Positions 5,037 to 6,096 of a DNA stretch of 6,096 nucleotides are shown piece after piece (positions within the stretch are counted from its first letter, which is position 1; the number at the start of each line of letters is the position of its first letter). Under the pieces are notes generated by a model. The model made no database searches and had not been told where the DNA came from. It saw only the letters and a program-made list of their open reading frames with translations. The position numbers and the translations under genes were made by a program. The stretch is from NCBI GenBank assembly GCA_021811745.1, contig JAJZNH010000352.1, forward strand, positions 1-6,096, given 5' to 3'. This DNA is from Acidobacteriota bacterium. Its GTDB lineage: Bacteria; Acidobacteriota; Terriglobia; Terriglobales; Acidobacteriaceae.

Positions 5037-6096
5037 GTGGCCTCGCTGGATCCATTTGCGTCCCAACTGGACCTCAACTTTGAGGAGCCGCGCAGCCATC
5101 GACGCATCTGGCCGGTCCGCGAACTGGTTTCCCAGGTTCGCAACCTGATCGAAGAGGAGTTCGGCGACGTCTGGGTGAAGGGCGAGATTTCCAACTATCG
5201 TCCCGCGCCTTCCGGCCACGTCTATTTCACTCTCAAGGACGCTGAGGCTCAGCTTCCCATCGTGCTTTTTCGGCGGCAAGCGATGATTCTCCGCTTCCGC
5301 CCCGAAGACGGGCTGCGCGTTCTGGTGCGCGGCCGCGTGAGCGTGTATGAGCAGCGCGGCCAGATGCAGCTCGTCGCCGAAACCATGGAGCCGGTGGGGG
5401 CCGGTTCGCTGCAGCTTGCCTTTGAGCAGCTCAGGGAGCGCCTCAAGGCCGAGGGGCTCTTTGACTCCGCACGCAAGCGCCCGCTGCCTGCCTTTCCGCG
5501 CACGGTAGGCATCGTCACTTCCCCGACCGGTGCCGTTCTCCGCGACTTTCTGAACATCGTCAGCCGCCGCCACTCCGGCCTCAGCGTTGTTCTCTATCCA
5601 GCTTCCGTGCAAGGAGAATCCGCGGCCGGTGAGATCGAGACCGGCCTGGCGGAGCTGAACGCCTGCGGTCTCGTCGATCTTATTGTGGTGGCGCGCGGCG
5701 GAGGCTCGCTGGAAGATCTGGCTGCCTTCAACAGCGAGCGCGTGGCGCGCGCAATTGCAGCGAGCAAGCTGCCTGTGGTTTCTGCGGTGGGGCACGAGAC
5801 CGACTTCACCATCGCCGACTTCGTCGCCGATCTGCGCGCTCCCACGCCTTCAGCGGCAGCCGAACTGGTCACCGAGGCGCAGCACAAGATCGCTGAGCAC
5901 CTGGCTACGCAGTCGCACCGGCTGGAACGCGCAGCCCGATTTCAGATATTGCAGGCCCGGCAGCGTTTTGCGCGGTGCGCGGCTGACCGCCGCGCTGAAT
6001 CGCGCGTGGCCGCACTGCTTCATCGCCTGGCCCAGCGGCTTGACGACCTTTCATTCCGGCTGGAGTCAGCCGTTACCGGCGTCCTGCGCCAGCGGC
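5037..6096 (+). CDS. xseA: Exodeoxyribonuclease VII large subunit (C-terminus cut off)
   Basis: 353 codons are visible, compared with about 456 in E. coli; the rest lies past the right edge. The N-terminal OB-fold domain (about 24-120) carries VWVKGEISNY and SGHVYFTLKD and should bind single-stranded DNA. The catalytic domain follows, with VGIVTSPTGAVLRDF (157-171), ARGGGSLEDL (219-228) and VGHETDFTIADFVADLRAPTPSAAAEL (251-277). Arg220, His253 and Asp256 correspond to conserved residues linked to catalysis in the family. From about 280 the sequence is Ala/Arg/Leu/Gln-rich helix, the start of the long coiled coil that holds XseB subunits. The enzyme degrades single-stranded DNA from both ends in repair and recombination. 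The GTG at 5037 is the only suitable start just before the conserved part, but it has no clear Shine-Dalgarno site. It lies 35 bp after the Hpt stop, so readthrough or coupling is plausible. xseB could lie downstream, which cannot be seen here. Confidence 0.96.
   Translation, partial: MASLDPFASQLDLNFEEPRSHRRIWPVRELVSQVRNLIEEEFGDVWVKGEISNYRPAPSGHVYFTLKDAEAQLPIVLFRRQAMILRFRPEDGLRVLVRGRVSVYEQRGQMQLVAETMEPVGAGSLQLAFEQLRERLKAEGLFDSARKRPLPAFPRTVGIVTSPTGAVLRDFLNIVSRRHSGLSVVLYPASVQGESAAGEIETGLAELNACGLVDLIVVARGGGSLEDLAAFNSERVARAIAASKLPVVSAVGHETDFTIADFVADLRAPTPSAAAELVTEAQHKIAEHLATQSHRLERAARFQILQARQRFARCAADRRAESRVAALLHRLAQRLDDLSFRLESAVTGVLRQR

Noticed and set aside
5028..5795. 255-codon open frame on the minus strand inside xseA
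   Set aside because: It is antisense to clear XseA motifs, has no recognisable domain and starts inside the gene. It is a shadow of biased codon use.

Overview
The window is GC-rich bacterial DNA with little non-coding space apart from one divergent intergenic region. GC-rich wobble positions, GTG starts and the style of the proteins suggest an Acidobacteriota (Terriglobia-like) chromosome. The relevant proteins are the multi-PAS/GAF kinase, the secreted nuclease beginning AWGAAGHRMIN after its signal peptide, and XseA. This placement is by inspection only, with no database search.

Layout. Positions 1-794 (minus strand) hold most of a secreted zinc-dependent S1/P1-nuclease/phospholipase-C-like protein, cut by the left edge. 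Positions 795-1421 are a divergent intergenic region of about 630 bp with no convincing gene. It is rich in dyads: a 21-bp near-perfect palindrome, a spaced 7-bp direct repeat, a run of small hairpins, and two TATACT boxes, one facing each way. Positions 1422-4196 (plus) encode a 924-residue membrane-anchored sensor histidine kinase (2 TM, PAS, PAS, GAF, PAS, HisKA, HATPase). It is followed by a stand-alone receiver protein (4269-4643) and a stand-alone Hpt protein (4657-5001). From 5037 to the right edge runs the start of xseA, the large subunit of exodeoxyribonuclease VII.

How the genes fit together. The kinase (H666), receiver (D54) and Hpt protein (H60) supply the parts of a His-Asp-His phosphorelay split over three adjacent polypeptides. 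None carries an output domain, so the final Asp acceptor and the effector must be encoded elsewhere. The receiver and Hpt genes are tightly packed: the Hpt ribosome-binding site overlaps the receiver stop codon. xseA follows 35 bp after the Hpt gene on the same strand and may be read through from it. The secreted nuclease is transcribed divergently and could share regulatory sites with the kinase operon, but that is inference.
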